DNA of 64,000 nucleotides. Origin: Candidatus Gastranaerophilales bacterium (lineage in GTDB: Bacteria; Cyanobacteriota; Vampirovibrionia; Gastranaerophilales; Gastranaerophilaceae). The translations under genes were made by a program, and so were the position numbers. Positions within the stretch are counted from its first letter, which is position 1, and each line of letters opens with the position of its first letter. Of the stretch, positions 34,591-44,060 are shown piece by piece. The DNA lies in assembly GCA_947624645.1 (NCBI GenBank), contig CANQLG010000002.1, positions 39,872 to 103,871 of the forward strand. The letters are read 5' to 3'. The notes under the pieces are model-generated. The model was not told where the DNA came from and did no database searches. It saw only the letters and a list, made by a program, of their open reading frames with translations.

Positions 34591-34640
34591 AAAATTTTTG
34601 CAATTTAAAAAAAATCAGTGCATTATCCCGTTAAATATAT

Positions 34641-34871
34641 TTATTTCCCTGAAACATTGTAACCCATATCTCTGAGTTTTTGCGCAGCTTCATCTTTAAC
34701 TTTGTTATATTCAAAAATATCTTTATCCAAATTTTGTTTTTTTGCAAAATTAATCAAATTTTTTGCAAATGAATATTGTAAATACCATCTTTCAAATTCA
34801 TCTTCAGGCGGATTTTTTTTAAATTTTTCATATTGATTTTTTATCTCGGAATATGTAATTATTGTAGTCAT
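34641..34871 (-). CDS. Small hypothetical protein downstream of the giant gene
   Basis: A 76-residue, Lys/Glu/Tyr-rich helical protein (for example YSEIKNQYEKFKKNPPEDEF and FAKNLINFAKKQNLD). It has no membrane segment. It starts 3 bases after the stop codon of the 1849-residue gene on the same strand, with an AGGAAGG-type site in the end of that gene. Tight coupling suggests a joint function. An immunity or chaperone role for the putative toxin is a hypothesis from position only. The family is not recognised. Confidence 0.7.
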   Translation of the reverse strand: MTTIITYSEIKNQYEKFKKNPPEDEFERWYLQYSFAKNLINFAKKQNLDKDIFEYNKVKDEAAQKLRDMGYNVSGK

Positions 34872-34874
34872 AGT

Positions 34875-37800
34875 TTACCTTCCTCTTATGGTTTGACCAT
34901 TGTCTGTTAGTATATCATATAATTTCATAATTTGATTAAATGATTTTTTATAACCAATGCTTACAGTGGTTTCTACACCTTTTGCATTTAAATATTTTCC
35001 TAACAGATTATAATTGATTTTATAATTTCCATTTCTGCTACGAATTATTATCCCTGAAGTAATTAAAGAAGTAACCTCTGCAACAAATTCGGCATTATTT
35101 GAAGCAGCATAATCGGATATATAATATTTTATATCTTTTATAGGCACTTCTACACCTTTAATGTTTACAGTATCTGTATTAGGACTTATTTTACCTTCTC
35201 GTGTAAATTCAAGGCTTGAACTATAAAAAGATTTATGAGCTTCATAAGTACCATCTGCCAAATGGGCACTTTCATGGTATATTGTTTGTTTTAAGTAAGA
35301 GGTATCATTCATATAAATTGAATTTATAAATATTGAATCAGATATTCTACCGGTATATATTCCTGCAGCAGTCATTGGTTCTCCCGTTCCGGGATGAGTA
35401 CTTTCAACAAATAAATCTGTAATATAGATTTTGTCAGGAATCTTTTGACCCATTCTTTCCATTGTTTGGAATGCATCATAAATAGCTTTTTCTTGATCTG
35501 TTGTAAGAACCCTTATTCCGTCAATATCTAAACCTTGTATATTTCTTTGGCGTACCATATTATTATCAGTTAAGATGGAAACTTCTTGATCTCCAACTTT
35601 TATAGTCCACTCTGAAAGACTTGAGTCTAGTCTTGGTCCGTGTGTTGCCGCATTAATTTCATCCCAATGCTTGTCTAAATCAGGAATACCATATACTCCG
35701 ACAGAATTATTTTCGCCACCTATATGCGCTAAATCAGCATCGATTTTTTTAATAATATCTACTGAATAGCCTTTTTGTAGAAGTTCAATCGCACTTGGTA
35801 CTTTAGATGGTTCAAGTGAAGATAAGGCAATTGCATCTTCTAAATTCACGTTTGCTTTATATAATGAATAAGCAGTTTCATATTCAGATGGCTCAAGTTT
35901 AGCTAAGGCAATTGCATCATATAATTTCCCATTTTCTTCATATAATGAACGTAAAGTTTCATATTTAGATGGTTCAAGTTTAGCTATATCACCAGAATTT
36001 ATTAGAGCTTCATAAGAGGAAAATCCTTCATCAACAAGTATGCGAGCGATATTAAATGTTTCTTCATCTAGGTATTTCCCTAGTCTATATATTTCATATT
36101 CTGGTTCTCTTCGCAGAGTACCGCTAAGTGTCCCTGTTTCAGGATCATAACCATAACTATCAAGCATTTTTTGAAATCTATCATCACTATATGAAGTTGT
36201 CATAATTAATAATGCTTCAGTAGGAATGTTATTTGGCGCTAAATAATTTCTATTTACCTGATTCCAAAAATTATATGCCGTGTCAAAACGTTCAGATGGA
36301 ACATCGAATAATTTTTGATATGATGAAGGCTCGGAATTTGTATTTTGTATTATTTCAACTATTTTATCAATACGTCCGTCATTTATTGCACTTTGAATTT
36401 TAGACGGGCTTACGGAGGATAAGGCAATTGCTTTATCTAAATCCAGATTTGATTCATATAATGCACATACAGTTTTATATTCCTGTTCATCTAAAGATTG
36501 TGTTTTAGTGTAAAACTCATATTCTTCGTCATAATTGATACGCCCTGGTATACGTGTTCCATCAGGATTTAGATGAAGTGCTTTAAGAGTATTTCTATAT
36601 CTTTCATCATCATATTGTGAAATTTTAATAGCATTATCTACTGAAAAATCACCTGATAATACTAATCCGCTTGCTCTATCGAAGTGATCTACTTCAAGAC
36701 TGCATAATCTATCAACGTCATCAACTGATGCACCATCATCAAAAATAGATGCTATCGTGTCATATCTACTATCTTCTAATCCTGGAAAACGCTCTTGTAA
36801 ATTAAAGCTTTCACCTTTTGAAGTTACAATATCATATCCGTTTCTTGTATAGGTTGGGTTATCATCACCTACTTTTTCTGTCGGAATACAATCATCTTCC
36901 TGGGTTTTAACAGCTTCAGCTTCATCAATTGGTTGAGTTTTTATATATGCAGTTTGAGGATCATCGGTTTCAGGTGCTTCAGTTTTTGGAATTTCATCTT
37001 CTGTCTCTAATACGGCTCCGGTTTTAGGAACACTGTCATCACCGATTGTAATTTCACCATCAGTAGGTTTAACACTGCCGCCATCAGATGAATCGTCATT
37101 ATCTGAACCGGGACGAACAGCGGCGGAAGCGGCAGCTCCTGCGATTTTCATTTGAATATTGTTAATTCTTTCACCGGCAATACCTGTAATCAATGATATC
37201 AACTGGCTTCTGCCTTCACTGGTTAAGCTTACATCACCTGTAATAGCATAATCAGCAAGTAAACTCAAAGGCGCATCAACGGCGATTTCAGTACCATAAC
37301 CGATTACTCCTTGAGTGAAACCACCCAGCATTTCAGTATGCTGATTAATTAAATCGTGAACACCGTTGGAGACTTTACCGATTAATCTACCTGAAATATG
37401 CATAGCGGCATCAATGGCAGCATCTTTAAGGATATAATTTAAATCTGCTTCGGAACAGTTTTCGGAAGTTAATTCATCAGCTAGATGGAGCGCATCACCG
37501 CCGAAAGTACCAATCATAGCCATATATCTGCCTGCGGTCATAACACCTTTTGCCGCCATTAAATAAGGCAGAGCTGAAGCACTTGTACCTCCGGATAACG
37601 GAATAGCTACTAAAGCTCCTCCTACCATTATTACGGTACCAACTGTTTGAAGAGCAGAAGAAGCTTTATCTACAAATTGCTGTTGGTCTTGAACATATTC
37701 AGTAACCAAATCTGTTAAATCAATTGATTGACTTGTACCAAAAGCTTGTTCATTTAAATTTGAAAAATTTTCAGATATATTATCAGAATCAATGCCAAGA

Positions 37801-40424
37801 GCGGCAAGATTGTTTTTTAAATTTAGAGTTGTTTGATCTCTATATGAACTTGTAACATTTTGTATATTGCCGGGATAAGAGGAAGTGAATTGAGCATATT
37901 TTTCTCTGCCAACTTCTTCACCATAGAATTCAATGAATTTATTTTGCATATATGCATCATATTCATCCTTTGTAACAGTCCCGCTTCCGACAGGCAAACC
38001 GGGATTATTATTTTTTGCTGCTTCCAATTCGGCTGCTTCTTCTTCAGAAGATAAAGACATCATTAAAGCGCCGTATTGGCAATTATAAGATTGCCATCTT
38101 TCAAGATAATCAACTTCTTTTAAGAAACTTTGTTCATCAAGATATTGTTGATAAGCTTCATGAGCTTTATCAGGATCATCGGAATAAATAGTATCAAACA
38201 TTCTTTCCAATAATTCAAAATCGCCATCCTGATAAGCTTTGCTTAAAAGTGCGTCATTTTGATTAATTTGTTCTGCGTTAGAAGCATAAAGTTGAATTTC
38301 GGCTTCAGCGACTTTGACGGCATCAATGGCTTCTTGGTCATAATCGACGCCATAGATGGATTTATATGTTTCTTCAAACGAGACATCGGGGTTATTAATA
38401 GCTTCAATAAGAGCATTGGTATTGTCAACATTTTGAACCATTTGCTCATAAATATTTTGTCTGCTTAGAGAGCTTCCGAATAATTCTTTACCTTTATTGT
38501 AAGCTTTAGAGATAATCCCGTCTTCGTAGTCTTGATTCATAAGAAGTTCTTCAACATCGGAATTTTTAGAGGTTAAATAATCAATGGTATCAATTTGTAA
38601 AAGTTCATCATAAGTTAAATCAAGTCTTGAAGTATATTTTCTGGCTTTAGCATAAAGGTCATTAAGTTCAGTGATTTTATCGGGAGATAAATTATCGAAT
38701 TCTGAAACGGTATTACCTTGAGCATCTTTTCTTATGAATGAAAAAGAAGCTTGACCATTTTCTTCACCAAAGATATAGTCATCAGTATAAGAGACATTAC
38801 CCGCTTCATCGTATCCTGTTTTAGTGAAACCTAAAGAATTACCCGCATCATCATAGTTATATTTAACATCAACAAAAGATAAGTTTCCTTGCTCATCAAC
38901 GAAATATTCTTTTGAAGATAACATATTACCTTGATCATCATATTGAACAGAGTTATTGCTCAATTGAGTCAAAACACTTTCGCTGACAACATATTGACCG
39001 TTTCTGAAATCAAAGAGTGCATTTTTAATAACATCTTTTTTATCTTGAAGAGGGTTTGGGGCTTCCGATATATCAACTTCTTGTCCGTTGATGATAAGTT
39101 TACCTTCTTCATTAATAGACATGGATTCAATGCCTGTTGCTTGGATAAAGCTTTCATCGGAACAAATGCCGTTAAAAATTAATCTTGCAGCTTCTTCATT
39201 AGTATAACTTTCAAGTATATCTAAAACTTCTTCAACGCTTGAAGCATCTCTAAGTTTATTTAAATCAATATTTTCATCAATATCATTAAAAACGGCCTGT
39301 TCGTTTAATTGAGTATCATTAAGTTGCGCATCAATAGTATCACGTTGATAACTACTTTGAACTCCATTAATATCCCATCTGTTTTTTTGGTAAGCTTCAA
39401 ATTGTTCTTGACCGAGTTCTTCACCATAGAATTCAATGAATTTATTTTGCATATATGCATCAAATTCGTCGGGAGAAGTAACACCTCTTCCGATAGGAGC
39501 ATCAGAGTTTTTATCCATTATTTCAAAAAATTTATCTTGTTCTTCAACAGATAGAGAATCCATTAAACTTGTAAAATCTTCACTCTGCCATCTTGTAAGA
39601 TAGTCAACTTCTTCAAAAAATTCTTGCTCTTGAGTAAATTCTTGATATTTAGCCTGAGCCATAAGGGGGTTATCTGAATATAACTCATCAAAAAAAGCTT
39701 TAACTCCCTCTTCATCACCCTGCGCATACATTTGTCTTAATTCAGAATCTTGGGCATTAATATTTTCTCTTTCTTGGGTATAACTTAAGATATCAATTTC
39801 TTGAGGGTCAGATTGAGTTTGATCAATAGGTTCTTCTTCAATAGCTTCTTCTTGAAGAGTCTCTTTTTCACTTTCCAACTCTGAAATTTGTGACTGAATA
39901 TCGACTATTTGTGCTTCATCTTCGGCTATTTGAGCATTAATTTCTTCTATTTGCTCTGCTACTTCCGAATGTTGTTCTCGTAATTCTGCTAATTGCTCTT
40001 TTACAGCTTCAAGTTGTGCTTGTGCTTCAGCTAATTTTGCTTGTGCGGCTGCTATTGCTGCATCTCTTTTTGAATAATCAATTGTTACGGTTCCGTCTTC
40101 ATTAGTTATTTGTTCTCCGGGGATATTTTGTGCTGCGGATAATTCACTTTGGGCTGCTGAAACATTCCCCTCCGCTGTTGTAATTGCACCTTGTATGTCT
40201 GTTATTTGACTTTCTACGCCTGATAATTCTGATTGTGATGACTCAAGTTGCCCGCTTTCTTCTTCTTGTTCGCTTGTAAGTGATACAATATCTTCATCTA
40301 AAGATTCAATTTGTGCATCTATTGATGATATTTCACCACTATTATCGTTTTTTTCTCCGGGCTGCGTAACTGAATTATTCCCATATCCAATTCTTATTTG
40401 ACCGTTTATATTGTTGAATAACAT
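34875..40424 (-). CDS. Giant multi-repeat protein with C-terminal HExxH (ATLF-like) domain
   Basis: An 1849-residue protein without a Sec signal. Order: an Ala/Glu/Gln-rich coiled coil (about 30-200); a ~150-residue unit (about 220-375); YD-type beta repeats (about 490-550, such as YDDAGNSLGF and YDEAGNVSYTD); a second copy of the ~150-residue unit (about 720-875); hydrophobic Gly/Ala segments (about 915-970); an acidic linker; and helical repeats (about 1230-1560, with LEPSKYETLRSLYEENGKL-type units). A metallopeptidase-like end follows, with HESAH at 1717-1721 and NAEFVAE with Glu1783. HExxH followed by YAxxNxxEFxAE recalls the anthrax lethal factor zincin fold. This looks like a polymorphic toxin or large effector. 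Activity and export route are unproven. Confidence 0.85.
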   Translation of the reverse strand: MLFNNINGQIRIGYGNNSVTQPGEKNDNSGEISSIDAQIESLDEDIVSLTSEQEEESGQLESSQSELSGVESQITDIQGAITTAEGNVSAAQSELSAAQNIPGEQITNEDGTVTIDYSKRDAAIAAAQAKLAEAQAQLEAVKEQLAELREQHSEVAEQIEEINAQIAEDEAQIVDIQSQISELESEKETLQEEAIEEEPIDQTQSDPQEIDILSYTQERENINAQDSELRQMYAQGDEEGVKAFFDELYSDNPLMAQAKYQEFTQEQEFFEEVDYLTRWQSEDFTSLMDSLSVEEQDKFFEIMDKNSDAPIGRGVTSPDEFDAYMQNKFIEFYGEELGQEQFEAYQKNRWDINGVQSSYQRDTIDAQLNDTQLNEQAVFNDIDENIDLNKLRDASSVEEVLDILESYTNEEAARLIFNGICSDESFIQATGIESMSINEEGKLIINGQEVDISEAPNPLQDKKDVIKNALFDFRNGQYVVSESVLTQLSNNSVQYDDQGNMLSSKEYFVDEQGNLSFVDVKYNYDDAGNSLGFTKTGYDEAGNVSYTDDYIFGEENGQASFSFIRKDAQGNTVSEFDNLSPDKITELNDLYAKARKYTSRLDLTYDELLQIDTIDYLTSKNSDVEELLMNQDYEDGIISKAYNKGKELFGSSLSRQNIYEQMVQNVDNTNALIEAINNPDVSFEETYKSIYGVDYDQEAIDAVKVAEAEIQLYASNAEQINQNDALLSKAYQDGDFELLERMFDTIYSDDPDKAHEAYQQYLDEQSFLKEVDYLERWQSYNCQYGALMMSLSSEEEAAELEAAKNNNPGLPVGSGTVTKDEYDAYMQNKFIEFYGEEVGREKYAQFTSSYPGNIQNVTSSYRDQTTLNLKNNLAALGIDSDNISENFSNLNEQAFGTSQSIDLTDLVTEYVQDQQQFVDKASSALQTVGTVIMVGGALVAIPLSGGTSASALPYLMAAKGVMTAGRYMAMIGTFGGDALHLADELTSENCSEADLNYILKDAAIDAAMHISGRLIGKVSNGVHDLINQHTEMLGGFTQGVIGYGTEIAVDAPLSLLADYAITGDVSLTSEGRSQLISLITGIAGERINNIQMKIAGAAASAAVRPGSDNDDSSDGGSVKPTDGEITIGDDSVPKTGAVLETEDEIPKTEAPETDDPQTAYIKTQPIDEAEAVKTQEDDCIPTEKVGDDNPTYTRNGYDIVTSKGESFNLQERFPGLEDSRYDTIASIFDDGASVDDVDRLCSLEVDHFDRASGLVLSGDFSVDNAIKISQYDDERYRNTLKALHLNPDGTRIPGRINYDEEYEFYTKTQSLDEQEYKTVCALYESNLDLDKAIALSSVSPSKIQSAINDGRIDKIVEIIQNTNSEPSSYQKLFDVPSERFDTAYNFWNQVNRNYLAPNNIPTEALLIMTTSYSDDRFQKMLDSYGYDPETGTLSGTLRREPEYEIYRLGKYLDEETFNIARILVDEGFSSYEALINSGDIAKLEPSKYETLRSLYEENGKLYDAIALAKLEPSEYETAYSLYKANVNLEDAIALSSLEPSKVPSAIELLQKGYSVDIIKKIDADLAHIGGENNSVGVYGIPDLDKHWDEINAATHGPRLDSSLSEWTIKVGDQEVSILTDNNMVRQRNIQGLDIDGIRVLTTDQEKAIYDAFQTMERMGQKIPDKIYITDLFVESTHPGTGEPMTAAGIYTGRISDSIFINSIYMNDTSYLKQTIYHESAHLADGTYEAHKSFYSSSLEFTREGKISPNTDTVNIKGVEVPIKDIKYYISDYAASNNAEFVAEVTSLITSGIIIRSRNGNYKINYNLLGKYLNAKGVETTVSIGYKKSFNQIMKLYDILTDNGQTIRGR
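37914..37959. repeat. 46-nt direct repeat, copy in the second protein unit
   Basis: Identical base for base to 39417-39462, 1503 bases away in the same frame. It encodes the DAYMQNKFIEFYGEE segment of the second duplicated unit of the giant protein. Confidence 0.9.
39417..39462. repeat. 46-nt direct repeat, copy in the first protein unit
   Basis: Identical to 37914-37959. Flanking units match at protein level but have diverged in DNA, so this segment is under strong constraint or was homogenised by gene conversion. Confidence 0.9.
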
Positions 40425-40552
40425 TAAATTCCTTCCATTAAACTTAACATAATTGATTTATCGGCTAATTTTTAAAATTCTTTAGAATCTGTACAGATTT
40501 TTGTAAAGAAATATAAATTGTTAATTTATATTTGTTACATATGGTTCTAAGA

Positions 40553-40582
40553 TTTACATTAGAAATCAGAATGTAGTAAAAT
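40553..40582 (+). promoter_or_regulatory. Possible dnaE promoter
   Basis: TTTACA (40553-40558) and TAAAAT (40577-40582) with an 18-base spacer lie about 35 bases upstream of the dnaE ATG. AT-rich surroundings make this tentative. Confidence 0.3.
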
Positions 40583-40616
40583 TTAATTTAGAGTCGAGAT
40601 TAAAGGGATAAGTTTA

Positions 40617-43600
40617 ATGCGATATGTACCATTGCATGTTCACTCGGAATACAGTTTACTGGATGGAGCGATAAGAAATAAAGAGTTAATAAAGTTTGCG
40701 CAGGAAAATAATTTTGAAGCCGTTGCAGTAACCGACCATGGAGTTATGTATGGTGCTATTGAACTATACAGACTTGCTAAAGAAAGTCAATTTAAAGTGC
40801 TTTTAGGCTGTGAATTTTACGTGCTTCATGGTGATATTACAAAAAAAGATTCCAATAACAGAGAGTTATACCATTTGGTATTAATAGCAAAAAACAATAC
40901 TGGCTATCAAAATCTTGTTAAGCTGGTTAGCATTGCTCATATAAACGGTTTTTACTATAAACCCAGAATAAACAGGGAAATATTGGAACAACATTCGGAT
41001 GGGCTTATTTGTTTATCAGCTTGTTTACAAGGTGAACTTGCACAAGAAATATTGAACGGTAATAAGCAAGGTGCAAAAAATACTGCTATATGGTATAAAA
41101 ATTTATTTAAAGATGATTATTATATAGAACTTCAAGACCATGGTTTAGATGATCAAAAGAAATCCAATCCGACTTTAATAGAAATAGCAAAAGAACTTGA
41201 CATCCCGCTTGTTATTACTAATGACAGCCATTACCTGAGAAAAGAAGATGCTTCTTGGCATGATACACTTTTGTGTATCCAGACAAATGCGCTCAAAGAG
41301 GAAGAAAACAGGTTCAGATTCCCGAATAACGAGTTTTATGTTAAAACTGTTGAAGAATTAAGGGATTCTTTTAAGTGGCTGGATTCTGAAACTTTTGAAC
41401 AAGCAATAGAAAATACTGCAAAAATAGCCGATAAATGCCATGTTATTATAAAAATGGGTGAAAATATATTGCCATCCTTTGAGGTTCCAGCTGACCATAC
41501 GATTCCTTCTTATTTAAATTTACTTGTAAGAAAAGGGCTTGATAAAAGATATAAAGAAATAACGCCCGAAATTGAAGAACGTTGTAAGTATGAACTGGGT
41601 GTTATTAATAAAATGGGATTTGATGCATACTTTTTAATAGTATGGGATTTTATTAATTATTCAAAAACCCATGGAGTTCCGGTAGGACCGGGGAGAGGTT
41701 CCGCTGCCGGAAGTTTGGTTGCCTATGCTCTCGGTATAACCGACCTTGACCCTATTGAGCATCATTTATTGTTTGAAAGATTTTTAAACCCCGAACGTGT
41801 CAGCATGCCTGATGTCGATATAGATTTTGGTGACGGACGTGAAAAAGTAATTGATTATGTTACGGATAAATACGGAAAAGATAAGGTATGCCAAATTATT
41901 ACCTTCGGTACTCTATCGGCAAAAGCTGCCATAAAAGCAGTAGCAAGAGTTATGAATCTTCCGTTTGAAATATCAAACAGAGTCAGCCAATATGTTCCGT
42001 CGGAAGTAGGTATGACTATTGATAAGGCACTTGAAGTATCGGTTGATTTTAAAAAAGTTTATGAGGAAGATGCTCTTATAAGACAAATTATTGATGAAGC
42101 CCGAAATATTGAAGGTCTAAAACAAAATACAGGCATGCATGCGGCAGGGGTTATTATTGCGCATCAGCCTTTAGATGAAATTGTTCCCGTTCAGTATGCA
42201 AAAGAAGGAAATGTTATAACCGAATACCCTAAAGAAGATTGCGAAAAAATAGGGCTTTTAAAAATGGACTTCTTAGGTCTTAAAAACTTAACTATCATTA
42301 TGCAGACTCTTGAATTAATAAAAGAACGGCATGGCATTGATATAGATATAAATAATATTCCGTTGGATGACCCTGATGTATATAAAATGCTGATTAACGG
42401 AAATACTGATGGTGTATTTCAGTTAGAATCATCGGGGATGAAAAAACTTGTAAGAGATTTAAAACCGTCAGTATTTGAAGATTTGGGCGCTTTGGTTGCA
42501 CTGTTCCGCCCGGGACCTTTGGAATCAGGCATGGTTACTGATTTTGTTAAACGTAAACATGGCCAGCAAAAAATAACATATGCACATCCTTTATTGGAAA
42601 AAGTTTTAAAAGATACATACGGTACTATTGTATATCAAGAGCAAATTATGCAAATTTTCCAAGTTCTTGCAGATTATACACTTGGTGAAGCTGATATGGT
42701 TCGCCGTATGATGGGTAAGAAAAAACTGGAGGAGATGGCAAAACAAAAAGTCCGTTTTGTCGAAGCAGCTTCTAAAAAAGGTATGACTGAGCAAGAGGCG
42801 GATGAATTGTTCGGTCAAATTGAAAGTTTTGCTAAATACTGCTTTAACAGGTCACACTCTGCTTGTTATGCTTTTGTTGCTTATCAAACCGCATATTTAA
42901 AAGCGCATTATCCCGTTGAATATATTTGTGCCATGTTAACTAATTCAAAAGATGATTTGGATAAAATTCAGCTTTATATATCGGAAGCACAAAAATCGGG
43001 AATAAAAGTTTTACCGCCTGATATTAATAAATCTAACGCAGAATTTACCCCTGACGGAAATAATATAAGATTTGGCTTAAACTCAATTAAAGGTATAGGA
43101 GAAACAGTTCTTAAAGAAGTTATTGAAGAACGTTCAAAAAACGGTGAATTTAAATCAATTGCGGATTTTACCCAAAGAATTAATCCAAGAATTATCAACC
43201 GAAAAGCTTTGGAAAATTTTACCAAGGCAGGAGCGCTTTCTTGTCTTGAACCTTGCAGAAAGAAAATTTTTAATAATATAGATAATATATTAAATGCGGC
43301 TGCACGTGAGGCAGAAGCTAAAGAACTGGGACAAGTCAGTCTGTTTTCCGGTTTATCGGATAATTCAACAGGAAACAGTTTTCAAATGCGTTCTTTTGAA
43401 TTATTCGGTTCTGATGAAGAGTTTTCGGATAAAGAACTTCAGGAATTTGAAAAGGAATATTTAGGGTTCTATGTAACAAGTCATCCTTTGGAATCTATCA
43501 GAGATAAACTTCCTTTCTTAACTACTCATAATATTAATGAATTGGAAGATATACCAAATAATACATTTGTGACTGTATGCGGACTTTTGAGTTCTGTAAG

Positions 43601-44060
43601 GCAAATTGCTACCAAAAAAGATCCCACTAAATTTTTAAAATCAGGTGTAATTGAAGATTTAACCGGTGAAATAGCTTTTGTCGCTTTTCATAAAATTCTC
43701 CAAAATTATAATTCTTTTATAGAGCAGGAAAAAAAGGTCATTATTTCAGGACGATATCAAAAAAAAGAAGATGATACCGCACAAATTATTGTCGAAAATG
43801 TTAAACCTGTTGAAAACAGTAATATTGTTACTTTGTCTTTGAAACAGGAAATACCGTTTGAAACATTGATTGCTATTAAAGACACCTTGTCTTCTTATAA
43901 AGGCTCTGACCCATTAGTGTTTAAAATTAACGATGATGGTAATGTGTCCAAAATTCTTGCATCTTCTAATTTTTGGATTAATGCATCAAATGATATGGTG
44001 CAATCTTTAGAACGGAATTTCTCAGATTTTGTAAGTATCAATGTTAGCTCGCTTGAGTAG
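40617..44060 (+). CDS. dnaE: DNA polymerase III subunit alpha
   Basis: Replicative polymerase of the C family, 1147 residues. An N-terminal PHP domain starts PLHVHSEYSLLDG, with VTDHGVMYGAIE. The palm carries catalytic Asp399/Asp401/Asp403 in PDVDIDFGDG, with a third acidic site further on in the polymerase core. GPGRGSAAGSLVAYAL is the usual DnaE signature. FNRSHSACYAFVAYQTAYLK precedes the finger and beta-binding region. An OB fold follows near 990-1070 (TFVTVCGLLSSVR). The ribosome site is AAGGGA. The 3' end overlaps the convergent HD-GYP gene by 17 bases. Confidence 0.98.
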   Translation: MRYVPLHVHSEYSLLDGAIRNKELIKFAQENNFEAVAVTDHGVMYGAIELYRLAKESQFKVLLGCEFYVLHGDITKKDSNNRELYHLVLIAKNNTGYQNLVKLVSIAHINGFYYKPRINREILEQHSDGLICLSACLQGELAQEILNGNKQGAKNTAIWYKNLFKDDYYIELQDHGLDDQKKSNPTLIEIAKELDIPLVITNDSHYLRKEDASWHDTLLCIQTNALKEEENRFRFPNNEFYVKTVEELRDSFKWLDSETFEQAIENTAKIADKCHVIIKMGENILPSFEVPADHTIPSYLNLLVRKGLDKRYKEITPEIEERCKYELGVINKMGFDAYFLIVWDFINYSKTHGVPVGPGRGSAAGSLVAYALGITDLDPIEHHLLFERFLNPERVSMPDVDIDFGDGREKVIDYVTDKYGKDKVCQIITFGTLSAKAAIKAVARVMNLPFEISNRVSQYVPSEVGMTIDKALEVSVDFKKVYEEDALIRQIIDEARNIEGLKQNTGMHAAGVIIAHQPLDEIVPVQYAKEGNVITEYPKEDCEKIGLLKMDFLGLKNLTIIMQTLELIKERHGIDIDINNIPLDDPDVYKMLINGNTDGVFQLESSGMKKLVRDLKPSVFEDLGALVALFRPGPLESGMVTDFVKRKHGQQKITYAHPLLEKVLKDTYGTIVYQEQIMQIFQVLADYTLGEADMVRRMMGKKKLEEMAKQKVRFVEAASKKGMTEQEADELFGQIESFAKYCFNRSHSACYAFVAYQTAYLKAHYPVEYICAMLTNSKDDLDKIQLYISEAQKSGIKVLPPDINKSNAEFTPDGNNIRFGLNSIKGIGETVLKEVIEERSKNGEFKSIADFTQRINPRIINRKALENFTKAGALSCLEPCRKKIFNNIDNILNAAAREAEAKELGQVSLFSGLSDNSTGNSFQMRSFELFGSDEEFSDKELQEFEKEYLGFYVTSHPLESIRDKLPFLTTHNINELEDIPNNTFVTVCGLLSSVRQIATKKDPTKFLKSGVIEDLTGEIAFVAFHKILQNYNSFIEQEKKVIISGRYQKKEDDTAQIIVENVKPVENSNIVTLSLKQEIPFETLIAIKDTLSSYKGSDPLVFKINDDGNVSKILASSNFWINASNDMVQSLERNFSDFVSINVSSLE

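Noticed and set aside
37860..39554. CRISPR-like or mobile-element repeat
   Set aside because: The repeated 46-nt segments lie in frame inside one protein's duplicated units, with no spacer pattern, terminal inverted repeats or transposase.
34875..40424. Horizontally acquired phage tail or tape-measure protein
   Set aside because: No phage structural or lysis genes surround it, and the C-terminal HExxH domain and flanking housekeeping genes do not fit a prophage.
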